Assembly (NCBI GenBank): GCA_034432795.1
Contig: DAOUBF010000088.1
Location: forward strand, 10,517-74,516
Origin: DAOUBF01 sp034432795
GTDB lineage: Bacteria; Chloroflexota; Anaerolineae; DSLN01
Reading direction: 5' to 3'
Length of the DNA: 64,000 nt
Part shown: one piece after another, positions 41,665-50,248 of the stretch
Numbering within the stretch: position 1 is the stretch's first letter
Layout of the letters: every line of letters begins with the position of its first letter
Notes under the pieces: model-generated
The model's database searches: none
Seen by the model: the letters and a program-made list of their open reading frames with translations, nothing else
Told to the model about the DNA's origin: nothing
Program-made: the position numbers and the translations under genes

Positions 41665-43509
41665 ATGACAACAGCAAAAAGACGCGTCCTGGTGAAGCGC
41701 GCACCGGCCCAGGAGCCGCCGGTGATGGAAGCCCAGGAACAGGTGGCTGTTGTGCGCCGGCCGGTTGTGACCATTGAGACCGCCGGCTATATGGGTTTGG
41801 CCCTCCTCGCTGCCGCCTTGCGCCTGTACCAGTTGGGTGCCGCCCCCCTGTCCGCGCACGAAGCCGGTGAGGCGATGGCGGCCTGGCGTCTGGTCCACCC
41901 CGGCCTGGCCCCGCCTACGCCAGCCAGCCCGCTCCTGTTCGGCGTGATGGCGTTTTTATTTGCCGTCGCCAACGCCAGCGATGGCGCGGCGCGCCTCCTG
42001 CCCGCGCTCGTGGGCAGCGCGTTGGTGCTGACACCGGCCCTGTTCCGGCAGTGGCTGGGGCGCGGCGGCGCGCTTATGGCGGCGGCAATCCTGGCCCTAT
42101 CCCCCTCTATGATCTACGCCTCGCGCCTGGCCTCCTCCGAAGTGCTGGCGCTCTTCTGCGGGGTCGTCCTGGCAGCGGCCCTGCTCGCCGCCCTGCGCTC
42201 CGAGGATAGGCGCTGGCTGTATATCGGCGCAGTTGCGCTCGGCCTGGGGCTGGTCTCCGGCCCGCTGATCTATTCTACCCTGGCGATGGGCCTATTCATC
42301 GGCCTGGTGCTGTGGCCGATGGCCAGCGAGGAGGCGCGGGCCAACGCCCTGGCCGCCTACGCGAACGCACGCAACACGCCCGGCCTGCTGGCGCGGCTGG
42401 GCGCGACTCTGGCGGTGACCGTTTTCCTGGGCGCGACGGCTCTCATGGCTTTCCCGACGGGTCTGGGCATAGCGGGGGACGTGCTGGCCACCTGGATCGC
42501 CGGTTTCGCAGGCACGCGCTGGATCGCCTATCCAATGCAATTGCTGGCGCTCTACGAGCCGATGGCCCTTGTCCTGGGGATCGGCGGGCTGCTCCTGATG
42601 GAGGTCCGGGCACGCCAGAGGGGGACAGGGGCAGGTCCTGGGCCTGCTCTTTGGCCGCGCATCCTGGGCCTGGGCGCGCTGGCCGCGCTGGTGCTCATGT
42701 TGCTCCGCAGGGGCGGCACGCCGGGGGAGGTCCTCCTGGTCGTGTATCCGCTGGCGCTCCTGGCCGGGCCGTTCGTCGCCGATGTATTGGAGGGACTGCG
42801 GCAGACCCAACAGCCCCTAGCGGCCTGGGGGCTGGCCGCCGCGCTCATCCTCATCGCGGCGATCAGCGCGATCACCCTGGGCCTGTACGCCGAACAGGTG
42901 GGCCTCAGTGTGGAACAGGCGTCGCCGAGGCTGTTGCTCGCGCTGTTGCTCCCCCTCATGGGGCTGGCGCTGGTAGCGCTGACAGTGACCTGGGAGCGTT
43001 CGCTGTGGCGGCCCGCCGTCGCGGTGCTGATCGGCCTGCTCACGCTCTACACCCTGGGCACAGGCTGGGGGCTGGCGCAACTCCGCCCGAATGACCCACG
43101 CGAGCCTTGGGTTCAGCAGCCCACTTCGGAACAGGTGCGTATGCTGGTCAGCGTGCTGGAAGAGGCCTCCAGGCAGCGCGTCGGCATGGCCAACGAACTG
43201 CCCGTGACCGTGCAACAGACTGGCGATGACGTCCTGGCCTGGTATCTGCGCGATTTCGTTAACGTGACGTTTACAGACCGATTAGGCGCTCAGGTGACCA
43301 CGCCGGCGGTGATCACCGTGGAGAGCGAGCAACCGCCAGCGCTGGGCGGCGCCTACGCGGGCACGGACTTTGTCCTGCGCACTCACCTGGTGCCGGAACG
43401 CCCCAACGAGACCGATTGGATCCGCTGGCTGGTGATCCGCAGCGGGATGCTCGCCCAGCCTGACATGCGGGTGGTGCTGTGGGTTCAGGCGCCGACGAGC
43501 GGACAATAA
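41665..43509 (+). CDS. GT39-like membrane glycosyltransferase
   Basis: 614 residues with about twelve hydrophobic segments. The first loop is LRLYQLGAAPLSAHEAGEAM, where a conserved acidic residue (Glu) follows the His as in the Agl23/PMT-type fold (GxxPLxxDE). The C-terminal ~150 residues are extracytoplasmic. Likely uses a lipid-linked sugar to glycosylate envelope proteins or lipids. The downstream gene is a related protein 62 nt away, so they are probably paired. No partner that makes the lipid-linked sugar is here. Confidence 0.75.
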   Translation: MTTAKRRVLVKRAPAQEPPVMEAQEQVAVVRRPVVTIETAGYMGLALLAAALRLYQLGAAPLSAHEAGEAMAAWRLVHPGLAPPTPASPLLFGVMAFLFAVANASDGAARLLPALVGSALVLTPALFRQWLGRGGALMAAAILALSPSMIYASRLASSEVLALFCGVVLAAALLAALRSEDRRWLYIGAVALGLGLVSGPLIYSTLAMGLFIGLVLWPMASEEARANALAAYANARNTPGLLARLGATLAVTVFLGATALMAFPTGLGIAGDVLATWIAGFAGTRWIAYPMQLLALYEPMALVLGIGGLLLMEVRARQRGTGAGPGPALWPRILGLGALAALVLMLLRRGGTPGEVLLVVYPLALLAGPFVADVLEGLRQTQQPLAAWGLAAALILIAAISAITLGLYAEQVGLSVEQASPRLLLALLLPLMGLALVALTVTWERSLWRPAVAVLIGLLTLYTLGTGWGLAQLRPNDPREPWVQQPTSEQVRMLVSVLEEASRQRVGMANELPVTVQQTGDDVLAWYLRDFVNVTFTDRLGAQVTTPAVITVESEQPPALGGAYAGTDFVLRTHLVPERPNETDWIRWLVIRSGMLAQPDMRVVLWVQAPTSGQ

Positions 43510-43532
43510 GGGCGGAAGACGGAGGACGGCGC

Positions 43533-43555
43533 CCAGTACCGGGCTTTAGCCCGGT
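43533..43555. repeat. CCGGGCTTTAGCCCGG palindrome (family B)
   Basis: Lies in the 62-nt gap between the two glycosyltransferase genes, next to a GGAAGACGGAGGACGG family C unit (43514-43529). Confidence 0.75.
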
Positions 43556-43571
43556 TCCTGAGGAGGATGAG

Positions 43572-46500
43572 ATGGGTGTAGCTGAACGGGTGGTGACCGA
43601 ACGGGAGAGGGTATCTATTTGGGAACGCCCTCTATGGATGGCGATGGCCATTGACTGGGAGAAGGTGCTGGTGGCGGGCATCTTTGTGGCCGCCGTCGTC
43701 AGCCGCCTGTGGATGGTGGGCGCGCGGGTGATGAGCCACGACGAGAGCCTGCACACCGAATACTCCTGGTATCTCTTCAAAGGGCGGGGCTTCCAACACA
43801 CCCCCCTGATGCACGGCACCTTCCAGATGCATATCATCGCGCTGTTCTACTGGCTGTTCGGGGATAACGACACCACCAGCCGCCTCCCGGCGGCCCTGTT
43901 CGGCATCGCCCTGGTCATGTTCCCCTTGCTGCTGCGGCGCTGGCTGGGGCGCACCGGCGCGCTGGCCACCTCCTTCCTTCTGCTGATCTCGCCCTCTATC
44001 CTCTACTATGCTCGCTACACGCGCAACGAGGCCTTCGTCCTGCTGGAAGCCGCCGCGATGGTCTGGGCCTTCCTGCGCTACGAGCAGACGCGGGAGGCGA
44101 AGTGGCTTTACGTTCTGGCTGCGGCCACCTCGCTCCTGTTCACCACGAAGGAAGTCTCGTACATCTACGTGGGCATCTTCCTGCTCTTCCTGGTCATCCG
44201 CTTTGTGCTCCAGGCCCTGCGCGGCGAGGTCGCCTGGACCTATGAGGAGTATCGTCGCCCCTTCTCTATCGCGGTGGCGGCGACTCTGGCCCTGGGCGCG
44301 ATAACGGGCCTTGAGTTCCTCAACTCCGGCGGCATGGGCGGCGGCTTCAGCACCACGCTGACCATCCTGCTGATGCTCGTGGCGGCGGCGGGGATCGCGG
44401 CGATTGTGCTGGTCCTGCTGGGCATCCGCGAGGAAGCCCCGGCGGAGAGCGGGGAGCGGAAGAACCCGAACCGGGCTGAAGCCCGGTACTGGGCACTACC
44501 GCCCATCGTGCTGGAGGTCCGCGAAGGTATCCGCAAGTACGCCAGCCTGGAGCTGATCCTGGTCTTCGCCACGCTCATCCTGCCGCAGTTCTCGGCACTC
44601 CTGGTCAAGCGGCTGGGGTGGGACCCGTTGGATTACACGGATGCGGGTATTATACACTCCGCCACTGTTGTCGTGCCCTTGTTGCTGTTGACGCTGCTCA
44701 TCGGCGCGATCTGGGACTGGCGTCGTTGGCTGATCGCGGCGGGCATCTTCTATGCCATCTTTATCACCCTGTACACGACCGTGTTCACCAACCCCCAGGG
44801 CATCGCCAGCGGCCTCATGGGATCGCTGGGCTATTGGATGGTGCAGCAGGGCGTCAAGCGCGGCGATCAGCCCTGGTACTATTACCTGATCGTGACCCCT
44901 CTCTACGAATTCCTGCCGCTCATCCTGGGCATGGCCGCGATCATCTATTATGGGGCGCGCCGCTGGACGGCGCGGGCGCAACGTCGCGCCGTTGAGTGGA
45001 CAGATGAGGCCATCGGCAGCGACGTTTGGGTCCCCTTCTGCGCCTGGTGGCTGGTTATGTCCTTCGTACTGTACTCCTACGCCGGTGAGAAGATGCCCTG
45101 GCTGATGGTGCACCTGGCGCTGCCCGCCGTCCTCCTGGCAGGCTGGCTGCTGGGGCAGTTCCTCACCACAGCGGACTGGCGGACTATCGCACGGCAGGGC
45201 GGCTGGGCCGTGGCGCTGTTGCTGGTGCTGATCGGCTTCGCCTGGCCCGCGCTGGTGGGCAGTCGCCCCTTCCAAAGCCAGGAGCAGCAGGAATTGGCCC
45301 GGACAGCACAGTGGCTGTCGTCACTGCTGATCATCGCTGGTTCGCTCGTCGGTGTGTATCTGTACTGGCAGCGGATGGGGACGCGGCCCCTTCTGCGCGT
45401 GGCTGCCGCGGTGGGCATCCTGGGCCTGGTGGTACTGACGGTCCGCACCGCCTGGCGGGCGAATTACATCAACTACGATAACACCAGGGAGTTCCTGGTG
45501 TACGCCCACGGCGCCCCGGCGGTCAAGCAGGTCATGGCACAGGTGGAGGCGATCTCGCAGCGCCTGACCGGCGGTCTGGACCTCAAGGTCGCCTTTGAGG
45601 AGGACACGGCCTGGCCGTTTACCTGGTACCTGCGCAACTACCCCAACCAGCGCTACATGGGCGCCAGCGCCTCCTCCGATGTGCGCAATTACCCGGTGGT
45701 TATCGTCGGTGATAAGAACTACGCCAAGTTTGACCCCTACCTTAAGGACACCCACTATAAGTTTGAGTACATCTTCCTGTGGTGGCCGATGGAGGACTAC
45801 AAGAACCTGACCTGGGAGCGCATCCGCTATGCGCTGACCAACCCGGAGATGCGCGAGGCGGTGTGGGACATCATCTTCAACCGCGATTACGAGAAGTATG
45901 GCCAACTGACCGGCGGCAACTATGCGCTGAGCCAGTGGCCGCTGCGCCATAGCTTCCGCCTCTACCTGGACAAGAAGATCGCGGCCCAGCTTTGGGATCA
46001 CACCGTCGGGCCGGTGGAGCCGATCAAGCCGCCGGAGGACCCGCACGCCAAGACCAAGCGCGACATCGCCCCCATCCAGGTCTGGGGCACGCAGGGCAGC
46101 GGCGAGGGCCAGTTCAACCGCCCGCGCAACCTGGCCATCGGCCCGGATGGCTCCATTTACGTCGTGGACACGGACAACCACCGCGTCCAGAAGTTTGACG
46201 CGCGGGGCAACTTCGTCAAGGCCTGGGGGAGCATGTCGCCGAAAGGGAACGACGGCCAGCCCATCCTGCCCGCGCCGCCGGGGACGTTCACCGAGCCTTG
46301 GGGCATCGCTGTGGACAAGGACGGGAATGTCTATGTCGCCGACACCTGGAACCACCGCATCCAGAAGTTCACCAGCGATGGCGTGTTCCTGAAGGAATGG
46401 GGCACGTTCGGCACGCCAGGGGTGGACAACCCCACGTTGGGGCCGGGCCAGTTCTGGGGGCCGCGCGGCATCGCCATCGGGCCAGATGGCAACGTGTACG

Positions 46501-46991
46501 TCACCGATACCGGCAACAAGCGCGTGCAGGTGTTCACCCCGGACGGTCAGTTCATCGCTGCCTTCGGCGGCGGTGGCCCGCTGGACGGCCAGATGGATGA
46601 GCCGGTGGGCATCGCCATCGCCGAGGACGGCACGATCTACATCGCCGACACCTGGAACCAGCGCGTCCAGGTGTTCAGCAAAGACCGGGTCTATCTGCGC
46701 CAGTGGAAAGTGGAGATGGGCTGGATGGACAGTTCCGGCGAGACGCAGGGCATTGACAACAAGCCCTATATCGCTGTAGATAAGCAGGGCCGGGTGTACA
46801 TCACCGACCCGCAGCAATACCGTGTGATTGTGTACCGCAGCGACGGCACGGAACTGCTCAACTTCGGCAACTACGGGCCGGAGCCGAACAACTTCGCCCT
46901 GCCCACCGGCATCGCCGTGGACAGGGATGGCAATATCTACGTGGCCGATACGGACAACCACAAGATCATGAAGTTCGGCCCGATCCAGTAA
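43572..46991 (+). CDS. Agl23-type flippase-associated protein fused to an NHL propeller
   Basis: 1139 residues from the ATG after GAGGAGGATGAG. The N-terminal ~650 residues are a polytopic GT39-like domain (ARVMSHDESLHTEYSWYLFK, SPSILYYARYTRNEAF, LYSYAGEKMPWLMVHLALP), matching the 'flippase activity-associated protein Agl23' type. The last ~330 residues are NHL repeats (e.g. GIAVDKDGNVYVADTWNHRI, several times), forming a beta-propeller on the outer face. An extracytoplasmic linker joins them. A family B palindrome at 44468-44494 adds an in-frame segment (KNPNRAEARYW) in a loop. Likely acts with the gene upstream in protein or lipid glycosylation. Confidence 0.8.
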   Translation: MGVAERVVTERERVSIWERPLWMAMAIDWEKVLVAGIFVAAVVSRLWMVGARVMSHDESLHTEYSWYLFKGRGFQHTPLMHGTFQMHIIALFYWLFGDNDTTSRLPAALFGIALVMFPLLLRRWLGRTGALATSFLLLISPSILYYARYTRNEAFVLLEAAAMVWAFLRYEQTREAKWLYVLAAATSLLFTTKEVSYIYVGIFLLFLVIRFVLQALRGEVAWTYEEYRRPFSIAVAATLALGAITGLEFLNSGGMGGGFSTTLTILLMLVAAAGIAAIVLVLLGIREEAPAESGERKNPNRAEARYWALPPIVLEVREGIRKYASLELILVFATLILPQFSALLVKRLGWDPLDYTDAGIIHSATVVVPLLLLTLLIGAIWDWRRWLIAAGIFYAIFITLYTTVFTNPQGIASGLMGSLGYWMVQQGVKRGDQPWYYYLIVTPLYEFLPLILGMAAIIYYGARRWTARAQRRAVEWTDEAIGSDVWVPFCAWWLVMSFVLYSYAGEKMPWLMVHLALPAVLLAGWLLGQFLTTADWRTIARQGGWAVALLLVLIGFAWPALVGSRPFQSQEQQELARTAQWLSSLLIIAGSLVGVYLYWQRMGTRPLLRVAAAVGILGLVVLTVRTAWRANYINYDNTREFLVYAHGAPAVKQVMAQVEAISQRLTGGLDLKVAFEEDTAWPFTWYLRNYPNQRYMGASASSDVRNYPVVIVGDKNYAKFDPYLKDTHYKFEYIFLWWPMEDYKNLTWERIRYALTNPEMREAVWDIIFNRDYEKYGQLTGGNYALSQWPLRHSFRLYLDKKIAAQLWDHTVGPVEPIKPPEDPHAKTKRDIAPIQVWGTQGSGEGQFNRPRNLAIGPDGSIYVVDTDNHRVQKFDARGNFVKAWGSMSPKGNDGQPILPAPPGTFTEPWGIAVDKDGNVYVADTWNHRIQKFTSDGVFLKEWGTFGTPGVDNPTLGPGQFWGPRGIAIGPDGNVYVTDTGNKRVQVFTPDGQFIAAFGGGGPLDGQMDEPVGIAIAEDGTIYIADTWNQRVQVFSKDRVYLRQWKVEMGWMDSSGETQGIDNKPYIAVDKQGRVYITDPQQYRVIVYRSDGTELLNFGNYGPEPNNFALPTGIAVDRDGNIYVADTDNHKIMKFGPIQ
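44468..44494. repeat. Family B palindrome inside the Agl23-type gene
   Basis: GAACCGGGCTGAAGCCCGGTACTGGG, the reverse complement of the copy at 43533-43555, read in frame in a loop between membrane segments. Confidence 0.8.
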
Positions 46992-47030
46992 ACTATCCTG
47001 ATTGAAAAGCGGTGTGGCGATGACAGGCTC

Positions 47031-47070
47031 AAAAGGGCGCGAAGGACAGGACAGGCTTTCGCGCCCTTTT
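47031..47070 (+). terminator. Rho-independent terminator after the glycosyltransferase operon
   Basis: Perfect 13-bp stem AAAAGGGCGCGAA / TTCGCGCCCTTTT (47031-47043 and 47058-47070), loop of 14 nt. Ends in TTTT. Confidence 0.8.
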
Positions 47071-47136
47071 ATGTGCTCTTCGCCTGGCGTGGCGCTCTTC
47101 CTGATTTAAACCTATTATTAAGGTGCTAAGGACACG

Positions 47137-48345
47137 ATGAAGCTACACGAATACCAATCCAAACAACTCTTTGCCCAATACGGCATCCCTATCCCGCGCG
47201 GAAAGGTCGCTGCGACAGCGGCGGAGGCACGGGAGGTCGCCACCGGGCTGGGTTGCCCGGTGGTGATCAAAGCCCAGGTGCTCGTGGGGGGGCGGGGCAA
47301 GGCCGGCGGCATTCGCCTGGCCCGCACCCCGGAGGAGGCCGAGGCCGTCGCTGCGGCTGTCCTGAGGATGACCATTAAGGGCTTGCCGGTCAACCGCGTG
47401 TTGGTGGACGAGGCCGCCAATATCCGCGACGAGCTTTACCTGGGCATGACCATTGACCGGGCCGCCCGGCGGCTGGCGATGATCGCCTCTTCGGCGGGCG
47501 GTGTGGACATTGAGGAGGTGGCCCGTACCACGCCGGAGAAGATCGTCAAAGTCCACATTGACCCCTTCCTGGGGCTGCGCGATTACCAGGCCCGCGACCT
47601 GGCCTGGGGCATTGGCCTGGCCCGCGAGCACTGGGGCGATTTCACCCGCATCGCCCGCGCCCTCTACGAGGTCTTCATGGACAGCGATGCCTCGCTGGCC
47701 GAGATCAACCCGCTGGCGCTTGTGACGAACGGCGAAGGACGAATGACGGAAGACGAAGGCCGTTCGTCCTCGGGCCTCGGCCCCCCGTCGTCCGCTCTCC
47801 GTCTGCTTGCCCTGGACGGCAAGATCGTCCTGGACGATAATGCCCTCTTCCGCCACCCCGACCTGGCCGAACTGCGCGATCTGAGCGATGAGGCCCCCGC
47901 CGAGACCGAGGCGCGGTTGCACGACTTAAGCTATGTCAAACTAAGTGGCGAGATCGGCTGCATGGTCAATGGCGCCGGCCTGGCCATGGCCACGATGGAC
48001 ACGGTGAAAATGTTTGGGGCCGAGCCGGCGAACTTCCTGGACATCGGCGGTGGCGCCACAGCGGAGAGGGTGGCTGTGGCCTTCCGCCTGATCCTGTCCG
48101 ACCCCAATGTTAAGGCGGTCCTGATCAACATCTTCGGTGGGATCACCCGCTGCGACGAGGTGGCGCGGGGCATCCTGGAGGGGATGCGCGAGGTGAAGAC
48201 CAATGTTCCCATGATCGCCCGGTTGGTGGGCACAAACGAGGAGGAGGGCCGAGCGCTGTTACAGCAGGCCAGCTTTATCACCGCGCGGACATTGACGGAA
48301 GCGGCGCGGAAAGCAGTGGAGGCTGCCCGTGAGTATTCTGGTTAA
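47137..48345 (+). CDS. sucC: Succinyl-CoA ligase beta subunit (with internal insertion)
   Basis: 402 residues, ~15-20 longer than usual. It begins MKLHEYQSKQLFAQYGIPIP and has the ATP-grasp region VIKAQVLVGGRGKAGGI, EINPLALV and the C-terminal GCMVNGAGLAMATMD and NIFGGITRCDEVA. With SucD it makes ATP or GTP from succinyl-CoA in the TCA cycle. After INPLALVTN the protein has ~24 extra residues before LLALDGKI; they are encoded by a family C repeat (47733-47808) read in frame. The SucD gene starts inside the last 17 bases. Confidence 0.95.
   Translation: MKLHEYQSKQLFAQYGIPIPRGKVAATAAEAREVATGLGCPVVIKAQVLVGGRGKAGGIRLARTPEEAEAVAAAVLRMTIKGLPVNRVLVDEAANIRDELYLGMTIDRAARRLAMIASSAGGVDIEEVARTTPEKIVKVHIDPFLGLRDYQARDLAWGIGLAREHWGDFTRIARALYEVFMDSDASLAEINPLALVTNGEGRMTEDEGRSSSGLGPPSSALRLLALDGKIVLDDNALFRHPDLAELRDLSDEAPAETEARLHDLSYVKLSGEIGCMVNGAGLAMATMDTVKMFGAEPANFLDIGGGATAERVAVAFRLILSDPNVKAVLINIFGGITRCDEVARGILEGMREVKTNVPMIARLVGTNEEEGRALLQQASFITARTLTEAARKAVEAAREYSG
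47733..47808. repeat. Family C repeat inserted in sucC
   Basis: GACGAATGACGGAAGACGA and its downstream complement CGTCCTCGG...CGTCGTCC form a long imperfect hairpin that is translated in frame. Confidence 0.7.
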
Positions 48346-49198
48346 CCGAGACACTCGTCTATTGGTTCAGGGGATCACCGGGCGCGAGGGCCAGTTCCAT
48401 ACGCGCCAGATGCTGGAGTATGGCACCAACGTGGTCGGCGGTGTGACGCCCGGTAAAGGCGGGGAGTGGGTCGCCGGGGTGCCGGTGTTTGACACCGTGA
48501 AAGAGGCCGTAGAAGCGACCGGCGCCAATGCCTCTATTATCTACGTCCCGGCCCGCTTTGCCCCCGACGCCATCTACGAGGCCGCCGATGCCGGCCTGCC
48601 GCTGATCGTGTGTATCACTGAGGGTATCCCTGTCCTGGATATGATCCGGGTGCGCGCCTACCTGGACCAGCGGGGCACCCGGCTCATCGGGCCGAACTGC
48701 CCTGGATTGCTCACCCCCGGCGAGGCCAAGGTGGGCATCATGCCCGGTCACATCGGCCTGCCGGGGACGGTGGGCGTCGTGTCACGCAGCGGCACGCTAA
48801 CCTACGAGGTCGTTTATGCCCTGACCCTGCGCGGCATCGGCCAGTCCACCTGCGTCGGCATCGGCGGCGACCCAATTATTGGCACGAGCTTCGTGGATGT
48901 GCTGCGCATGTTCCAGGAGGACCCGCTGACCGACCAGATTGTGCTGATCGGTGAGATCGGCGGGAACGACGAGGAGAAGGCGGCGGAGTTTATTGATCGC
49001 TATGTGACCAAACCGGTGACCGCCTTCATCGCTGGACGGACGGCGCCTCCCGGCAAGCGCATGGGCCACGCCGGGGCGATTATTGAGGGCGGCACGGGTC
49101 TGGCCGCCGACAAGATCGCCGCCCTGGAAGCCGTCGGCGTCCGTGTCGCCGACCACCCGGAGCATATCCCGGACCTGGTAGCAGAGAATCTACCGTGA
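48329..49198 (+). CDS. sucD: Succinyl-CoA ligase alpha subunit
   Basis: 289 residues. GTG start. It has VNRDTRLLVQGITGREGQFH, the CoA-binding region, and the phospho-His in AGRTAPPGKRMGHAGAI, as in SucD. It forms a complex with SucC, with which it overlaps by 17 nt. The paired genes confirm a (full or partial) TCA cycle. Confidence 0.97.
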   Translation: MSILVNRDTRLLVQGITGREGQFHTRQMLEYGTNVVGGVTPGKGGEWVAGVPVFDTVKEAVEATGANASIIYVPARFAPDAIYEAADAGLPLIVCITEGIPVLDMIRVRAYLDQRGTRLIGPNCPGLLTPGEAKVGIMPGHIGLPGTVGVVSRSGTLTYEVVYALTLRGIGQSTCVGIGGDPIIGTSFVDVLRMFQEDPLTDQIVLIGEIGGNDEEKAAEFIDRYVTKPVTAFIAGRTAPPGKRMGHAGAIIEGGTGLAADKIAALEAVGVRVADHPEHIPDLVAENLP

Positions 49199-49242
49199 TC
49201 GCTAATTCGCCCTCTGGGGCTTCCGGATAGGAGCAGAACGGG

Positions 49243-49518
49243 CTAGCGGTAATCCAACTCGCCGATAATGTAAAGGTCGCCCTGATAGCGGACGCCCCCG
49301 GCCGAGAACGCCGGCAGCCTTTCAACTGTCTCCGAATCATATATGCCGACTGCCACCCAGTAGTGATCGGGTGGCAGGCCAGCCGGTAGCGTCACGCGAT
49401 GCTGGTCAAGCACCTCGTCCCCGGCGTCCCACAAGACGGTTGGGAGGATGTTGTCCACCGGCATGGCGTCATCCTGGGCCAGCACCTCGCCCCGCCCGTT
49501 CCAGATATGAATAAACAC
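49243..49518 (-). pseudogene. Fragment of a glycosyltransferase C-terminal domain
   Basis: 91 codons from a GTG, with an in-frame stop four codons upstream. The sequence FIHIWNGRGEVLAQDD ... LPAGLPPDHYWVAVGIYDSE ... RLPAF matches the C-terminal beta-domain of GT39-type proteins (usually 'VFVHL.D..G.l.AQ.D', then 'Y.l.vGlYd..T..RLp'). The membrane part is missing, so this is a truncated remnant rather than a working enzyme. The remnant's 5' end abuts the phoU promoter. Confidence 0.6.
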
Positions 49519-49522
49519 TTGG

Positions 49523-49551
49523 TTGAATTATGTACCATATAGGCGTATAAT
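49523..49551 (+). promoter_or_regulatory. phoU: Promoter of phoU
   Basis: TTGAAT (49523-49528), 17-nt spacer, TATAAT (49546-49551). Start ATG of phoU at 49577. Confidence 0.7.
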
Positions 49552-49576
49552 GGGGTTTATATCAGGGGACACTGGG

Positions 49577-50242
49577 ATGACGATCTCACCCCGCGGCACA
49601 CTGGACCGGGAACTGGCGCGCCTGCGCGACGAACTGTTGCGCCTGGGCAGCCTGGTAGATAGCGCCATTGAACGCGCCCTCCGCGCCTTGCAGACGCGCG
49701 ACTTGGCCCTGGCCCGCCAGGTGATCCAGGACGACCAGGCTATCAACGACCTGCGCTATAAGATTGAGGAGGATTGCCTGGCGCTGATCGCCACGCAACA
49801 GCCCGCCGCTGTAGACCTGCGCACGACGGTCGCCATCCTCAACATCATTATTGACCTGGAACGCATGGCTGACCACGCCGCCGGCATCGCCGAGATCGTC
49901 ATCCGCATGGGCACGGAACCCCTGCTCAAGCCCCTGATTGACATCCCCCGCATGGCCCAGATTGACCGCGAGATGCTGCGCCGCAGCCTGGATGCCTTTA
50001 TCGCCCACGACCCCGACCTGGCCCGCGAGGTGGCCCAACGCGACGACGAGGTGGACCACCTGTACAATCAAATCTTCCGCGAGCTGTTAACCTTCATGAT
50101 TGAAGACCCCAAGACGATCACGCGGGCGACCTATCTGCTGTGGATCGCGCACAACCTGGAGCGCATCGGCGACCGCGTCACCAATATCAGCGAACGGGTC
50201 GTTTTTATGACTACCGGTATCGTCCGTGAACTGAATGTGTGA
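49577..50242 (+). CDS. phoU: PhoU-like phosphate signalling protein
   Basis: 221 residues, all-helical. Two homologous PhoU bundles: residues ~15-100 (DDQAINDLRYKIEEDCLALI, LERMADHAAGIAEI) and ~120-215 (RDDEVDHLYNQIFRELLTFM, NLERIGDRVTNISERV). PhoU proteins link phosphate ABC transporters to the PhoR kinase and bind metal through the E/D-rich repeats. It stands alone here, without pst genes. ATG 49577 is chosen over an in-frame start that overlaps the promoter. Confidence 0.92.
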   Translation: MTISPRGTLDRELARLRDELLRLGSLVDSAIERALRALQTRDLALARQVIQDDQAINDLRYKIEEDCLALIATQQPAAVDLRTTVAILNIIIDLERMADHAAGIAEIVIRMGTEPLLKPLIDIPRMAQIDREMLRRSLDAFIAHDPDLAREVAQRDDEVDHLYNQIFRELLTFMIEDPKTITRATYLLWIAHNLERIGDRVTNISERVVFMTTGIVRELNV

Positions 50243-50248
50243 TCGTCC

